Below, piece after piece: positions 25,060 to 34,469 of a DNA stretch of 53,354 nt. The stretch covers positions 1 through 53,354 of the forward strand of contig JAUMWW010000013.1 of the NCBI GenBank assembly GCA_030529445.1. Reading direction: 5' to 3'. Numbering within the stretch: the first letter of the stretch is position 1; every line of letters starts with the position of its first letter. The notes under the pieces are model-generated. The model ran no database searches. It was given only the letters and a program-made list of their open reading frames with translations, and was not told where the DNA came from. Source of the stretch: Johnsonella sp. (lineage in GTDB: Bacteria; Bacillota; Clostridia; Lachnospirales; Lachnospiraceae). Both the position numbers and the translations under genes were made by a program.

Positions 25060-27102
25060 CTATTCCCTGTTTTCGAGCGGAGGGCTTCCCATGCTCGTAT
25101 CGATTCCCGGACCCTTTTCTTCTTTTTTGATCTTTCCGCCTTCCGATCCCGGTCCCGAGGAAGCACCCTTGCTGCTCTCCATTCCGGGTCCGTTTTGGTT
25201 GATCCTGATCGGAGGATTTTTCGGAGGCACGGTTTCTTGTACGGAAGAAGCTCCTGTGCTCTCCCTGAGCGCCGCCTCCGAGCTCTGCGTCGGAGTACTC
25301 TCTGCCGGAGTGCTCTGCGCCGGAGCGCTTTGGGCGGGAGCCTGCCTTGGGCTCTTCTTTCTTCTCCTCTTCTTCTTTTTTCTGGTGGAGGACTGTGTTT
25401 CACCCGTGGAGGGCTGCACCTCTTCCTGCCCTCCGGTTTGCGCATTGGCGGCAAAAGACTCAGCTGCGGCTTGCGTGGCGGCAGGAGCCGCTTCCGCTTC
25501 GGCAGGGTTTCGCGCCGGCGCCCTTTCCTTTACTGTGCCCTCCGCCGTCTCTGCCGGGATCTGCACCTCTTCTCCTGTCGTTCCGGGTTCCGCATTGATA
25601 TTTTTCGGCGTCCTTCCGTCCTCGTAATAGCAGATTACCGGGGCTCCGGTCTCGATGTTTTCATACAGAATTTCCGCATTTTGGGGAGGAAGATTGATAC
25701 AGCCGTGAGAACCTCCGTTTTTATAGATTTCTCCGCCGAAGCTCTCTCTCCAATTTGCATCATGAAATCCTATATTTCCGTTAAATGGCATCCATTTTGC
25801 GACATTCGCATTATAGTCCTCTCCCTTGAGAACCGCATTTTCCTGCTTATAGGCGATCTGATACACGCCCGCGGGAGTGAGAAAGCCTTTGGCTTCGTCT
25901 CCGGATACGATATCCGACTCCATCACAAGAGAGCCTTCCTTATAAAAATAGAGCTTCTGCTTGCTGAGATTGACTTCCGCATAGGTATTGCCGTAATCCT
26001 TGTCGCCGAATGCGGCAGCCCTCTTCGAAAATTCGGGTTTTCTGCCCTCGATGACCTTGCCCTCCGATACCATGGCTTTAATCGCGGCGGCTTCCGCAAT
26101 CTGATTGACCTTCCATCCGTAGTTCCCGCCCGTGAGAATGATCTGCATTCCCTCATGCGTTTGAAATTCTTTCGGTCTGTAAACGGTATTATATGCCTTG
26201 GAAAGCTCGGCAACAAAATCATCCGCCTGCGTGTAATCGATCATATTGTTTGCACTCTGATTCGGACTGATCCATTGATGAATCTCCTCCGCATCGAGGA
26301 TGACTCCCTTATCATACTGAATGGAGGACGAAACATAGCGGTTAAGCAGATCCAGCTTGGATTTCAGATTCGGATCATCCTTAAGAATCGCCGGCTTTTG
26401 ATAGAGCGAATAAGAAGGATCGTCCAGATCGATCTCCTTTTCCAGAGTGAGCACCGCGTGGCGCACCTCCTTCCTCGCCTTTTCGATATCGATCAGCGTC
26501 CCCTGCTCTTCGGGATTGATCCGATACCCTATGCCCTCGATATAATCGGATATCGAGGCATCCTGCGGCGATTTCATGAGGGCGGGATCGAAAGCGTACA
26601 GACCGGAAAGAGCTGAAGAAAGCTTATCCTCATCCAATCCTGTCATCGTACTGATCTTAATATCCGTACGCCCCCTCAGGTTCCCTGCCCAAAAATAGAT
26701 GTTTTGCCCGCTGACATAATCTTCCAGAGCCTCATCCATCAGATAGCTCAGACCGACATCCTCTCCCTTCAGCTGCTGGGGCTGATTCCCTCTCGATTTA
26801 AGATTCAGCGCATAGCTTCCGGTCAGTTCTTCAATTTCCTTTTTGACTCTCTGCACCGTTTTCCCGGAAGCATTGATTCCGTTAACATAAGTATTCGGGA
26901 AAAATCTGCTGCGGAATCTCTGCGAATAAATTACATAAGAAATACCGCATAATAAAAGAAGGGTATAAAGAAACAGAAATACCTTCGATATATGCCTCCT
27001 TTTTCTTCTTCTGGAACGTCCTCTGATCCTGTTTTTTTCGCTAAGCGTTCTTTTTCCCCGCGATCTTAAAACTCTCCCTTGCTCCTCCGCCTGTATTCTC
27101 AT
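25060..27102 (-). CDS. Membrane-anchored L,D-transpeptidase (YkuD) with long C-terminal low-complexity tail
   Basis: The product has 680 residues. A very basic cytoplasmic N-terminus (residues 1-40) leads to one transmembrane helix at 41-60. Residues 70-350 carry PG_binding_4-type domains seen in clostridial L,D-transpeptidases. The YkuD catalytic domain spans about 373-492, with His447 and the intact SHGCIN motif (Cys468). The enzyme would form or edit 3-3 peptidoglycan cross-links. Residues 500-680 are unusual: an Ala/Pro/Ser/Thr/Glu-rich tail with a strongly basic KKKKRRRKK cluster, then Gly/Ser-rich sequence. The tail could span or bind the wall; this is inference. It lies upstream of rsmD by 44 nt and follows recG by 38 nt. 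Confidence 0.9.
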   Translation of the reverse strand: MRIQAEEQGRVLRSRGKRTLSEKNRIRGRSRRRKRRHISKVFLFLYTLLLLCGISYVIYSQRFRSRFFPNTYVNGINASGKTVQRVKKEIEELTGSYALNLKSRGNQPQQLKGEDVGLSYLMDEALEDYVSGQNIYFWAGNLRGRTDIKISTMTGLDEDKLSSALSGLYAFDPALMKSPQDASISDYIEGIGYRINPEEQGTLIDIEKARKEVRHAVLTLEKEIDLDDPSYSLYQKPAILKDDPNLKSKLDLLNRYVSSSIQYDKGVILDAEEIHQWISPNQSANNMIDYTQADDFVAELSKAYNTVYRPKEFQTHEGMQIILTGGNYGWKVNQIAEAAAIKAMVSEGKVIEGRKPEFSKRAAAFGDKDYGNTYAEVNLSKQKLYFYKEGSLVMESDIVSGDEAKGFLTPAGVYQIAYKQENAVLKGEDYNANVAKWMPFNGNIGFHDANWRESFGGEIYKNGGSHGCINLPPQNAEILYENIETGAPVICYYEDGRTPKNINAEPGTTGEEVQIPAETAEGTVKERAPARNPAEAEAAPAATQAAAESFAANAQTGGQEEVQPSTGETQSSTRKKKKRRRKKSPRQAPAQSAPAQSTPAESTPTQSSEAALRESTGASSVQETVPPKNPPIRINQNGPGMESSKGASSGPGSEGGKIKKEEKGPGIDTSMGSPPLENRE

Positions 27103-27140
27103 TTTTCCCCTTTTTACCCCTCCATAAACATAGTCTTTGC

Positions 27141-29189
27141 TTACAGATTGAATCGGAAATCCTGCCTATAGCGCAAAATTCTTTGATCCAGTTTTTCCTT
27201 CTCGATATCGCTTAAGATGATCTCCTGATTATGCAAAATTGCCGCGGACCGCTCCGCCGCCGCAAAAATCTCGGTATCGTCACAGATATCCCCGAGAGAA
27301 AACATCAGCTCTCCGCTCTGCATCAGCCCGAAAAGCTCTCCGGGACCTCTGAGTTTGAGATCCTGGGCCGCAATATAAAATCCGTCATTGGAATTTGCGA
27401 TGATTTCCAGTCTTTTTTTTGCATTTTCGCTATCGCTGGTTCCTACAAAGATGCAGTAACTCTGCGCCTTTCCCCGACCGACTCTGCCTCTGAGCTGATG
27501 CAGGGAGGCGAGCCCGAAACGCTGCGCATCTTCTATCAGCATAACCGTAGCATTCGCAACATCGACGCCGACCTCTATTACCGTAGTGGAAATCAAAATA
27601 TTTGTCCTTCCCCGGACAAAATCATCCATTACCCTGTCTTTTTCATTTTGCGGCATCTTCCCGTGTATAATATCTATATTATAGTTTTTCAGTGCGGTTT
27701 TGGCAAGTTTTTCCCTATAGTCAAATACATTTTCCGCCTCCAGATGCTCGCTTTCCTCCGCCAGCGGACAGATAATATATGCCTGATGACCTTTTTGCAG
27801 CTCCTTTTGAATATGTGCATATGCCTTATCTCTTTGTTTTGCTCCGATCAATGCGTTTTTTATCGGCAGCCTGCCCTCGGGCTTGCTTTCTATTGTCGAA
27901 ATATCCAGATCTCCGTATAAAATCAGCGCAAGCGTTCTCGGAATCGGAGTTGCGCTCATGACCAGAACATGAGGACGGCTTCCTTTTTTCTCCAGACTTT
28001 CTCTCTGTCTCACGCCGAATCTGTGCTGCTCATCGGTAATCACCAGAGCAAGCCTTGCAAATTCCAGCCCCTCCTGAATCAGTGCATGGGTTCCGATCAA
28101 AATATCGATCTCATGGCTGCGGGCTCTTTCATAGACCTCCAAACGCTCCGCCTTGCTCATCGACCCCGTCAAAAGTGCGGTTCTCGGCGCTTTTTTTGCC
28201 TTGCCCCACAGCTTTTCCAAGCTTTGATAATGCTGCTTTGCCAATACCTCGGTCGGCACCATGATCGCTCCCTGATATCCGTAAAAGAAGCCGACATAGA
28301 GGGCAGCGGCGGCAACCATCGTTTTTCCGGATCCCACATCCCCCTGAAGAAGGCGGTTCATCACCCTCCCTCTTTTCATATCGCAAAGAATCTCCGATAT
28401 CGCATTTTGCTGATCTTTGGTCGGAGAATAGGGAAGCAGCTTAAAAAAGCTTTGCAGAGGCGCCTGCTCATCCCCGATGGGGAAAGCGCTCTCCAGCCCG
28501 CGATTCTCTTCTTTCATTCTGCGGATATAGAAGAGAAAGAGGAAAAAATCATCGAAAATAAAGCGCTTTTTTGCTTCCTCCGCTTCCGAAGCGCTCACGG
28601 GCTGATGAATCTTGCAAAGCGCTTCGTGATAAGTAAGAAGAGAACAATCTTTTAGAATAAACCTCGGAAGATAATCCTCCTGGGGAGGAAGCTTCCTGAG
28701 CACGGCATCGATCTGACGGATCAAAAGCGAGTTGCTCAGTCCCGCGGTAAGCGGATAGACCGGCTTTAAGAATCCGAGCTCCCTTTCATATTCCTCTTCG
28801 GTATAAATGCTCGGATGCTCCAAAAAGGCCTGCCTGTTTTTTAAGACGAGTCTTCCGACAAAGACATAGCGCTGCATGCTCTTGAGCCGATATGCGATAA
28901 AAGGAGAATGGTACCATATGGCTTCGACCTTTCCGCTTTCATCAAAGAGCTGAGCCCGAAGGATTTTGCGGGAGGAGGGGGAGAGCCTCGGAGCACCCTC
29001 AACGCTTGCAAAAATCGCCGCTCTTTCCCCCTCTTTCCATGCGGATATGGGTCTCGTCTTTGTAAATTCAATATATCGCTGCGGAAAATGCAGGAGCAGA
29101 TCCCCTATTGTTTTAATATTCAGTTTTCCAAGAATTTCCTCTGTTTTTTTCCCGACTCCTTTTAAGGAAGAAATTCTCTCTTCCAGCAT
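27141..29189 (-). CDS. recG: ATP-dependent DNA helicase RecG
   Basis: Branched-DNA helicase of 682 residues that reverses stalled forks. The N-terminal wedge/OB domain (SLKGVGKKTEEILGKLNIKT; LLLHFPQRYIEF) precedes the helicase core with Walker A GDVGSGKTMVAAAAL, motif II DEQH, SATPIPRTLAL, and motif VI QLRGRVGRGKAQSYC. ATG 29189 has AGGAGG 7 nt upstream; a 30-nt extension lacks support. It sits in the conserved yloU-fakA-recG order, but is separated from fakA by a 127-base spacer that holds a large hairpin. Confidence 0.97.
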   Translation of the reverse strand: MLEERISSLKGVGKKTEEILGKLNIKTIGDLLLHFPQRYIEFTKTRPISAWKEGERAAIFASVEGAPRLSPSSRKILRAQLFDESGKVEAIWYHSPFIAYRLKSMQRYVFVGRLVLKNRQAFLEHPSIYTEEEYERELGFLKPVYPLTAGLSNSLLIRQIDAVLRKLPPQEDYLPRFILKDCSLLTYHEALCKIHQPVSASEAEEAKKRFIFDDFFLFLFYIRRMKEENRGLESAFPIGDEQAPLQSFFKLLPYSPTKDQQNAISEILCDMKRGRVMNRLLQGDVGSGKTMVAAAALYVGFFYGYQGAIMVPTEVLAKQHYQSLEKLWGKAKKAPRTALLTGSMSKAERLEVYERARSHEIDILIGTHALIQEGLEFARLALVITDEQHRFGVRQRESLEKKGSRPHVLVMSATPIPRTLALILYGDLDISTIESKPEGRLPIKNALIGAKQRDKAYAHIQKELQKGHQAYIICPLAEESEHLEAENVFDYREKLAKTALKNYNIDIIHGKMPQNEKDRVMDDFVRGRTNILISTTVIEVGVDVANATVMLIEDAQRFGLASLHQLRGRVGRGKAQSYCIFVGTSDSENAKKRLEIIANSNDGFYIAAQDLKLRGPGELFGLMQSGELMFSLGDICDDTEIFAAAERSAAILHNQEIILSDIEKEKLDQRILRYRQDFRFNL

Positions 29190-29227
29190 CCGGGCTCCTC
29201 CTTTTTTGCTCATATTCATTCAAGAAG

Positions 29228-29297
29228 GGGGCTGCCGCAAAATCCCGCATACCGGGCGATAATCCCCGTATATGCCGGATCTTTCCGCGGCAACCCC
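29228..29297 (-). other. 70-nt structured intergenic element between fakA and recG
   Basis: An 11-bp outer stem with one mismatch (29228-29238 with 29287-29297) encloses a nested 9-bp arm (TCCCGCATA with TATGCCGGA, one mismatch) and a terminal CGGG/CCCG stem. On the minus strand no T-run follows, so it is not a standard terminator. It may be an mRNA processing or stability element, or a dispersed repeat; no second copy was noticed in this window. Confidence 0.6.
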
Positions 29298-29316
29298 TGT
29301 ATGAATCTCGGTAAAA

Positions 29317-30999
29317 CTACTCTACCGATACGATATAATAATAAACCGGCTGATCTCCCTTATGCAGCTCTATCTCCACTCCCGGAAAGAGCGCTTCGAT
29401 TTTTCCGAGAACTTTTTGCGCTTCCTCCTCCTGAATATCCGCTCCGTAATAAATGCTGACAAGCTCGGAATCCTCCTCAATCAATTTCTTCAGCGATTCC
29501 GTAAGCGCATTGTCCACGGAGGATTCGACGGCGATAATCCCCTGATCGGAGATACCCATGATATCTCCCTCCTTGATCTCGTATCCGTCTATGGAGGTGT
29601 CTCTGACCGCATAGGTAAGCTGCAGGGATTTGATCTCTTCGATGCTTTCATTCATCGTCCGGATATTTTCCTCCACACTCTCCTCCGGCATAAAGCAAAT
29701 CAATGCGCAGATACCCTGAGGGATGGTTTTTGTCGGTATAACATGGATTCTCTTATCCGATACCATCTGAGCCGCCTGCTGTGCGGCAAGAATAATATTC
29801 TTATTATTCGGAAGAATAAAGATATCCTCGGCGTTTACTCTGCTGATGGCATTGAGCATATCCTCCGTGCTCGGGTTCATCGTCTGTCCGCCCTCGATAA
29901 TATAATCGACGCCTATCCCCTTAAAGATTTCGCTCAGCCCCTCTCCTGCGGAGACACTGATGAATCCGTTTTTCTTCCGCGGCATCGCCTTGTTTTTTTC
30001 TCTCAGCGCAGCCTGTTCCGCCGCAAGGCTCTCCGAATTCTTAATCAGTCTTTCCCTGTGCTCCTCCCTCATATTATCGATCTTGATCCGCGAGAGGGAG
30101 CCGTGAGTAAGGGCTTTTTGCAGGGCAAGTCCGGGATCGTTCGTATGAACATGAATCTTTACATATTCACTGTCCGCCACACATACGATGGAGTCTCCGA
30201 TCGATTCGAGGAAGCTCTTAAGCTCCTCTTCCTGATTTTCATCCAGCTCTTTTTCCAGATTAATGATAAATTCCGTGCAATATCCGAATTTAATATCGGA
30301 GGTATCGATATTCTCGGCATCCACATAATGAGAGGGTCTTGCCGAAGGGGATTCGGAGATAAATTTCGAATAATCCACCTCGACTCCGCATATCGAATCG
30401 TAAATTCCCTTTACGATTTCCATCAATCCCTGTCCGCCCGAATCCACTACCCCCGCCTGCTTCAGAACGGGGAGCATTTGCGGAGTCTTTGCAAGCACTC
30501 TGTTGCCCTCTTCATAAATCTCTTTCATAAACTCTTCTATTTCCGGCGTTTCGGAAGCGATTTCCATCGCTTTATTGCTCATGCCCTTCGCAACGGTCAG
30601 TATCGTTCCCTCTTTCGGCTTCATTACCGCCTTATACGCCGTCTCCACCGCCTTTTCCAAACCCGCGGCAAGCACCAAAGTATCCGCGCTTTCATACTCT
30701 GCAAGCACCTTTGTAAGACCTCTTAAAAGCTGAGAGAGAATTACGCCGGAATTTCCCCTCGCTCCCCTGAGAGAGCCCGAAGAAATCGCCTTGCACAGCT
30801 CCGCCATGCTCTCGTTTTGAAGAGCCGAAACCTCCTTTGCCGCCGACATGATGGTCATCGTCATATTTGTTCCGGTATCCCCGTCGGGAACGGGAAACAC
30901 ATTCAATTCATTGATCCACTCTTTTTTTGCCTCTAAATTTGCGGCTCCCGCCAAAAACGCTTTTTTTAATTCAGAAGCATTCAATTCTGTTAAGCCCAC
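29317..30999 (-). CDS. fakA: Fatty acid kinase FakA (DAK2/DegV-type, YloV)
   Basis: FakA (560 residues) phosphorylates fatty acids bound by a separate FakB (DegV) protein, feeding exogenous fatty acids into the acyl-phosphate pool that PlsX also makes. The N-terminal DAK2 kinase domain has NVFPVPDGDTGTNMTMTI and GARGNSGVILSQLLRG. The middle and C-terminal domains follow in the YloV pattern (FISVSAGEGLSEIFKGIG). The start is GTG 30999, 7 nt after GGAGG; no ATG is better placed. It follows yloU by 12 nt. The fakB partner is not in the window. Confidence 0.93.
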   Translation of the reverse strand: MGLTELNASELKKAFLAGAANLEAKKEWINELNVFPVPDGDTGTNMTMTIMSAAKEVSALQNESMAELCKAISSGSLRGARGNSGVILSQLLRGLTKVLAEYESADTLVLAAGLEKAVETAYKAVMKPKEGTILTVAKGMSNKAMEIASETPEIEEFMKEIYEEGNRVLAKTPQMLPVLKQAGVVDSGGQGLMEIVKGIYDSICGVEVDYSKFISESPSARPSHYVDAENIDTSDIKFGYCTEFIINLEKELDENQEEELKSFLESIGDSIVCVADSEYVKIHVHTNDPGLALQKALTHGSLSRIKIDNMREEHRERLIKNSESLAAEQAALREKNKAMPRKKNGFISVSAGEGLSEIFKGIGVDYIIEGGQTMNPSTEDMLNAISRVNAEDIFILPNNKNIILAAQQAAQMVSDKRIHVIPTKTIPQGICALICFMPEESVEENIRTMNESIEEIKSLQLTYAVRDTSIDGYEIKEGDIMGISDQGIIAVESSVDNALTESLKKLIEEDSELVSIYYGADIQEEEAQKVLGKIEALFPGVEIELHKGDQPVYYYIVSVE

Positions 31000-31011
31000 C
31001 AGTGCCCCTCC

Positions 31012-31371
31012 TTAGTCTATAACCCTGACACCTTCGACATAGACATTGATCTTCTCTACTTCCATGCCTGAAAAATGCTCAAGTTTATATTTTACCGTCG
31101 AGATTAAATTATCGCAAACCGCAGCTATGCTCACTCCGTATGCAACAATGACGTGAAAATCTATAGTAAGTTTATTGTCGGCTATATTTACATTGATTCC
31201 TTTTGTAAGGCTCTCTCTCCTCAGGAGCTTGACCAGTCCGTCTTTCATGCTGATCGCCGCCATCCCCACGATGCCGAAGCATTCAACGGCTTGCAGGCCT
31301 GCAAACAGCGCAATCACCTCGCCGCTGATTCGAATCTGCCCCAAGTCATTATTAATCAAACCCTTGCTCAT
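31012..31371 (-). CDS. yloU: Asp23/Gls24 family envelope stress protein (YloU)
   Basis: The 119-residue protein contains a single Asp23 domain (GQIRISGEVIALFAGLQAVE, then DGLVKLLRRESLTKGINVNI). Family members are abundant cell-envelope-associated proteins linked to alkaline or envelope stress; biochemical activity is unknown. ATG 31371 is preceded by CGGAGG. It is the first gene of yloU-fakA-recG, divergent from rpmB across a 174-base promoter region, which is the standard Firmicutes arrangement. Confidence 0.92.
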   Translation of the reverse strand: MSKGLINNDLGQIRISGEVIALFAGLQAVECFGIVGMAAISMKDGLVKLLRRESLTKGINVNIADNKLTIDFHVIVAYGVSIAAVCDNLISTVKYKLEHFSGMEVEKINVYVEGVRVID

Positions 31372-31413
31372 CGCTTTCCTCCGTTGATAAAATGTTTGAA
31401 ATTTTCATTTAAC

Positions 31414-31419
31414 AGTATA
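31414..31419 (-). promoter_or_regulatory. Possible -10 for yloU-fakA-recG
   Basis: TATACT on the minus strand lies about 42 bases upstream of yloU. The -35 region is poor (TTCCCA at 18 bases), so this is tentative. Confidence 0.35.
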
Positions 31420-31460
31420 ACCTATTTCTATATATTTGGGAAGTTTTATTTAATTAATGC

Positions 31461-31489
31461 TTGCAAATAGATGGCAGATCTGTTAAGAT
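31461..31489 (+). promoter_or_regulatory. Promoter for rpmB
   Basis: TTGCAA (31461-31466) and TAAGAT (31484-31489) are spaced 17 bases apart, 57 bases upstream of the rpmB start. Confidence 0.65.
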
Positions 31490-31545
31490 ACATACGTTGC
31501 GGACTTTCAGGAAGAGAGTTCAATCCCTGAAAAGGAGGTGTAAAC

Positions 31546-31731
31546 ATGGCAAAATGTGCGATATGCGAAAAGGCTGCTCACTTCGGCAATAGCGTGAGCC
31601 ATTCACACAGAAGATCTAACAAGATGTGGAAAGCGAATATTAAATCCGTTAAGGTCAAGACCGAAGGCGACGCAAAGAAAATTAACATTTGTACTTCCTG
31701 TCTTCGCTCAGGCAAGGTTGAGCGTGCCTGA
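31546..31731 (+). CDS. rpmB: 50S ribosomal protein L28
   Basis: L28 of the large subunit, 61 residues. It begins MAKCAICEKAAHFGN and has a second pair of cysteines in CTSC, so it is the zinc-binding (C+) form, like L32 in this window. The basic core HSHRRSNKMWKANI is typical. AAGGAGG lies 8 nt before ATG 31546. It is monocistronic, with its own promoter and a strong terminator, and is divergent from yloU. Confidence 0.97.
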   Translation: MAKCAICEKAAHFGNSVSHSHRRSNKMWKANIKSVKVKTEGDAKKINICTSCLRSGKVERA

Positions 31732-31748
31732 TTCACAGCGGTAAATGA

Positions 31749-31787
31749 AAAAAGGTTCTTCAAGAAATTTCTTTGAAGAACCTTTTT
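31749..31787. terminator. Bidirectional terminator between rpmB and alaS
   Basis: AAAAAGGTTCTTCAA pairs perfectly over 15 bp with TTGAAGAACCTTTTT, with U-runs available on both strands. It serves the convergent rpmB (plus) and alaS (minus) transcripts. Confidence 0.9.
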
Positions 31788-31814
31788 ATATTTTAAATTT
31801 TTATCAAATTTTTG

Positions 31815-34469
31815 CTATTTTCCGGCAAGAAGCATTTCTTTCAGGACCTCTCCCGCCAGGGCAAGCGCCTCATCCACGCCTTCGGGATCCTTTCCTCCCG
31901 CCTGCGCCATGTTTTTCTTGCCTCCTCCTCCGCCGCCGACCTTCGGCGCGATCCTGCGAATGATGCCTCCGGCATCGGCTCCTCTTTTTACCGCATCCTC
32001 TCCTGCCATCGCGATGAGATTTACCTTGTCTTCGTTTACCGAGGCAAGGACGATTACTCCTCCCTCCGTCTTCTCCTTAAGCTGATCTCCGAGGTTTCTG
32101 AGCTCGTTCATCTCGACCTGGTTAAGCCTTAGGGCGAGGAATTTCACTCCTTCGATCTCACAGAGATTGCTTTCCGTATCCTTCACCGCCTCCTTGGCAA
32201 GCTTGGATTTAAGGCTTTCATTCTCCGACTTCAGCTCCCTTACTTCCTCCAAAAGCGCCCGTACCCTGTCCAGGCTTCCCGCTTCGGATGTTTTGAGCTC
32301 TCTGGCGATATCGGAAAATTCCTTTTCCATTTTTTCGTAATAAGAGAGAACTCCCTCTCCGGTAATCGCTTCGATGCGACGGATTCCCGCTGCAATTCCG
32401 GACTCGGATAAAATCTTAAATACCGCAATATCTCCGGTGTTTTTTACATGGGTTCCTCCGCAAAGCTCCATCGAGAACTCTCCCATATTGACCACGCGGA
32501 CGATGTCCTGGTATTTTTCACCGAAGAGAGCGGTCGCCCCTTCTTTTTTTGCGGCTTCCAGCTCCATGCTTCTGGTGCAGACCTCATGCGCCGCCTTGAT
32601 CTCGCGGTTTACCAGTTCCTCTATTTTTTTCAGATCCTCTGCTGAGAGTGCGGAAAAATGCGTGAAGTCGAAGCGAAGCCTGTTTTGGGCAACGAGGCTG
32701 CCCGCCTGCTCCACATGATTTCCCAAAACCTCCTTCAGCACCTTATGCAAAAGATGGGTCGCGCTGTGATTCTTGCAGACCGCTTCTCGATGAGATCTCT
32801 CGACCTTCATCCCGACCTTCTCTCCCATGCTCAGGCGACCTTTTTTGAGATAACCGATATGCCCGATCTTCTCCCCCTGCAAATGAATCGTATCCTCAAC
32901 GATAAACTCGGCTCCGCCGGCAGAAAGAATCCTGCCGATATCTCCGATCTGCCCGCCCATCGTCGCATAAAACGGAGTCCGATCCGTCAGAACCGTTCCC
33001 CTGCTTCCTTCCTCCAGGCTTTCCACGATCTCTTCCTCTCCGGTGAGCGCGGTAATCAGCGCCTCGTCCTCCAGCCTGTCATAGCCCGTAAACTCCGTGG
33101 AAAGAGAGGGATCAAGGGATTGATATACGGTAATATCCGCTCCCATATAATTTGTCGTCTTTCTTGCCTTGCGCGCGGTCTCCTTTTGCAGCTTCATCGC
33201 CGCGTCAAAGCCTTCTTCATCGACGCAATAGCCCTTTTCCGCCAAAATTTCCCTGGTCAGGTCGAGGGGGAAGCCGTAAGTATCATAGAGCTTAAATGCA
33301 TCCTCACCGCATAGACGGCTTTGCTTTTGCTCCCTCATCCTCTCTTCCATTTCGGCAAGGATGGAGAGACCGAGATCGATGTTTTTATAGAATTTATTTT
33401 CTTCCTCCGTCAAAATCTTAAGTATCGTCTCTCTCTTTTCCTCAAGCTCGGGATATCCGTCTTTTCCGGTATCGATTACGGTCTTTGCCAGATCCGCAAG
33501 AAACTGATGCTCTATGCCGAGCATTCTTCCGTGCCTTGCCGCTCTCCTCAAAAGCCTTCTGAGCACATATCCCCTTCCCTCGTTGCTGGGCATGATTCCG
33601 TCCGATATCATAAAGGTACAGGAACGGATATGGTCCGTGATCAGGCGAAGAGAAACATCCTTGACAGGATCTTCCTGATACGAGATTCCCGCGGTCTGCG
33701 CGACCCGATCCAGAAGAGCCCTGACCGTATCCACTTCAAAAATGGATCCGACATCCTGCGAAACCACCGCAAGCCTCTCCAGCCCCATTCCGGTATCGAT
33801 ATTCTTGTTCTCGAGTTCCGTATAGTTTCCTTTGCCGTCATTATCGAACTGGGTAAATACATTGTTCCATACCTCGATATATCTGTCGCAGTCGCATCCT
33901 ACCGTGCAGCCTTCTTTCTTGCAGCCGTATTTCTCCCCTCTGTCATAATATACCTCCGAACAGGGACCGCAGGGACCGGAACCGTGCTCCCAGAAATTAT
34001 CCGCCTTTCCGAACTTAAAAATGCGTTCTTTGGGGATTTTGATTTCCTTGTTCCAGATCTCGAATGCCTCATCGTCATCCACATACACCGAAGGATAAAG
34101 TCTCTCGGGATTGAGCTCCATCACCTTCGTCAGAAACTCCCATGTCCATTCGATGGCTTCCCGTTTAAAATAATCTCCGAAGGAAAAATTGCCCAGCATT
34201 TCAAAAAAAGTGCCGTGCCTTGCCGTTTTTCCCACATTATCGATATCTCCGGTGCGAATACATTTTTGACAGGTCGCCACCCTCCGCTTAGGCGGTATTT
34301 CCTGTCCGGTAAAATAAGGCTTTAAAGGTGCCATACCGGAATTAATCAGAAGAAGACTGTTATCATTATAGGGAATAAGAGAAAAGCTCTTCATGACCAG
34401 ATGATCTTTACTCCTAAAAAAATCCAAAAACATCTTTCTGATTTCATTTACTCCATAATTCTTACTCAT
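31815..34469 (-). CDS. alaS: Alanine--tRNA ligase
   Basis: Class II synthetase of 884 residues, standard length. The aminoacylation domain begins MSKNYGVNEIRKMFLDFF, with motif 3 and the tRNA-recognition domain following. The editing domain has the zinc ligands HSATHLLH and CGGTH, and the C-terminal DHHA1/C-Ala domain ends with GGGGGGKKNMAQAGGKD. ATG 34469 follows AGAGG at 6 nt; the frame upstream stays open for 93 nt but overlaps a separate small gene and is not part of the family. Its first bases overlap the last 8 bases of that small ORF, so the two are probably translationally coupled. Confidence 0.97.
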   Translation of the reverse strand: MSKNYGVNEIRKMFLDFFRSKDHLVMKSFSLIPYNDNSLLLINSGMAPLKPYFTGQEIPPKRRVATCQKCIRTGDIDNVGKTARHGTFFEMLGNFSFGDYFKREAIEWTWEFLTKVMELNPERLYPSVYVDDDEAFEIWNKEIKIPKERIFKFGKADNFWEHGSGPCGPCSEVYYDRGEKYGCKKEGCTVGCDCDRYIEVWNNVFTQFDNDGKGNYTELENKNIDTGMGLERLAVVSQDVGSIFEVDTVRALLDRVAQTAGISYQEDPVKDVSLRLITDHIRSCTFMISDGIMPSNEGRGYVLRRLLRRAARHGRMLGIEHQFLADLAKTVIDTGKDGYPELEEKRETILKILTEEENKFYKNIDLGLSILAEMEERMREQKQSRLCGEDAFKLYDTYGFPLDLTREILAEKGYCVDEEGFDAAMKLQKETARKARKTTNYMGADITVYQSLDPSLSTEFTGYDRLEDEALITALTGEEEIVESLEEGSRGTVLTDRTPFYATMGGQIGDIGRILSAGGAEFIVEDTIHLQGEKIGHIGYLKKGRLSMGEKVGMKVERSHREAVCKNHSATHLLHKVLKEVLGNHVEQAGSLVAQNRLRFDFTHFSALSAEDLKKIEELVNREIKAAHEVCTRSMELEAAKKEGATALFGEKYQDIVRVVNMGEFSMELCGGTHVKNTGDIAVFKILSESGIAAGIRRIEAITGEGVLSYYEKMEKEFSDIARELKTSEAGSLDRVRALLEEVRELKSENESLKSKLAKEAVKDTESNLCEIEGVKFLALRLNQVEMNELRNLGDQLKEKTEGGVIVLASVNEDKVNLIAMAGEDAVKRGADAGGIIRRIAPKVGGGGGGKKNMAQAGGKDPEGVDEALALAGEVLKEMLLAGK

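Noticed and set aside
24915-25454. A basic 179-residue reading frame antisense-shifted within the L,D-transpeptidase tail and rsmD
   Set aside because: It is an alternate frame of low-complexity, Arg-rich sequence generated by GC-rich codons of the real gene; it has no start signal and spans two genes.
25091-26616. Long plus-strand open frames opposite the L,D-transpeptidase gene
   Set aside because: They mirror the coding frame of the minus-strand gene, have no ribosome-binding site and encode no recognisable domain.
29362-30726. 454-codon plus-strand frame opposite fakA
   Set aside because: It is an antisense shadow of a well-supported gene with a GTG start; no promoter, binding site or family match.
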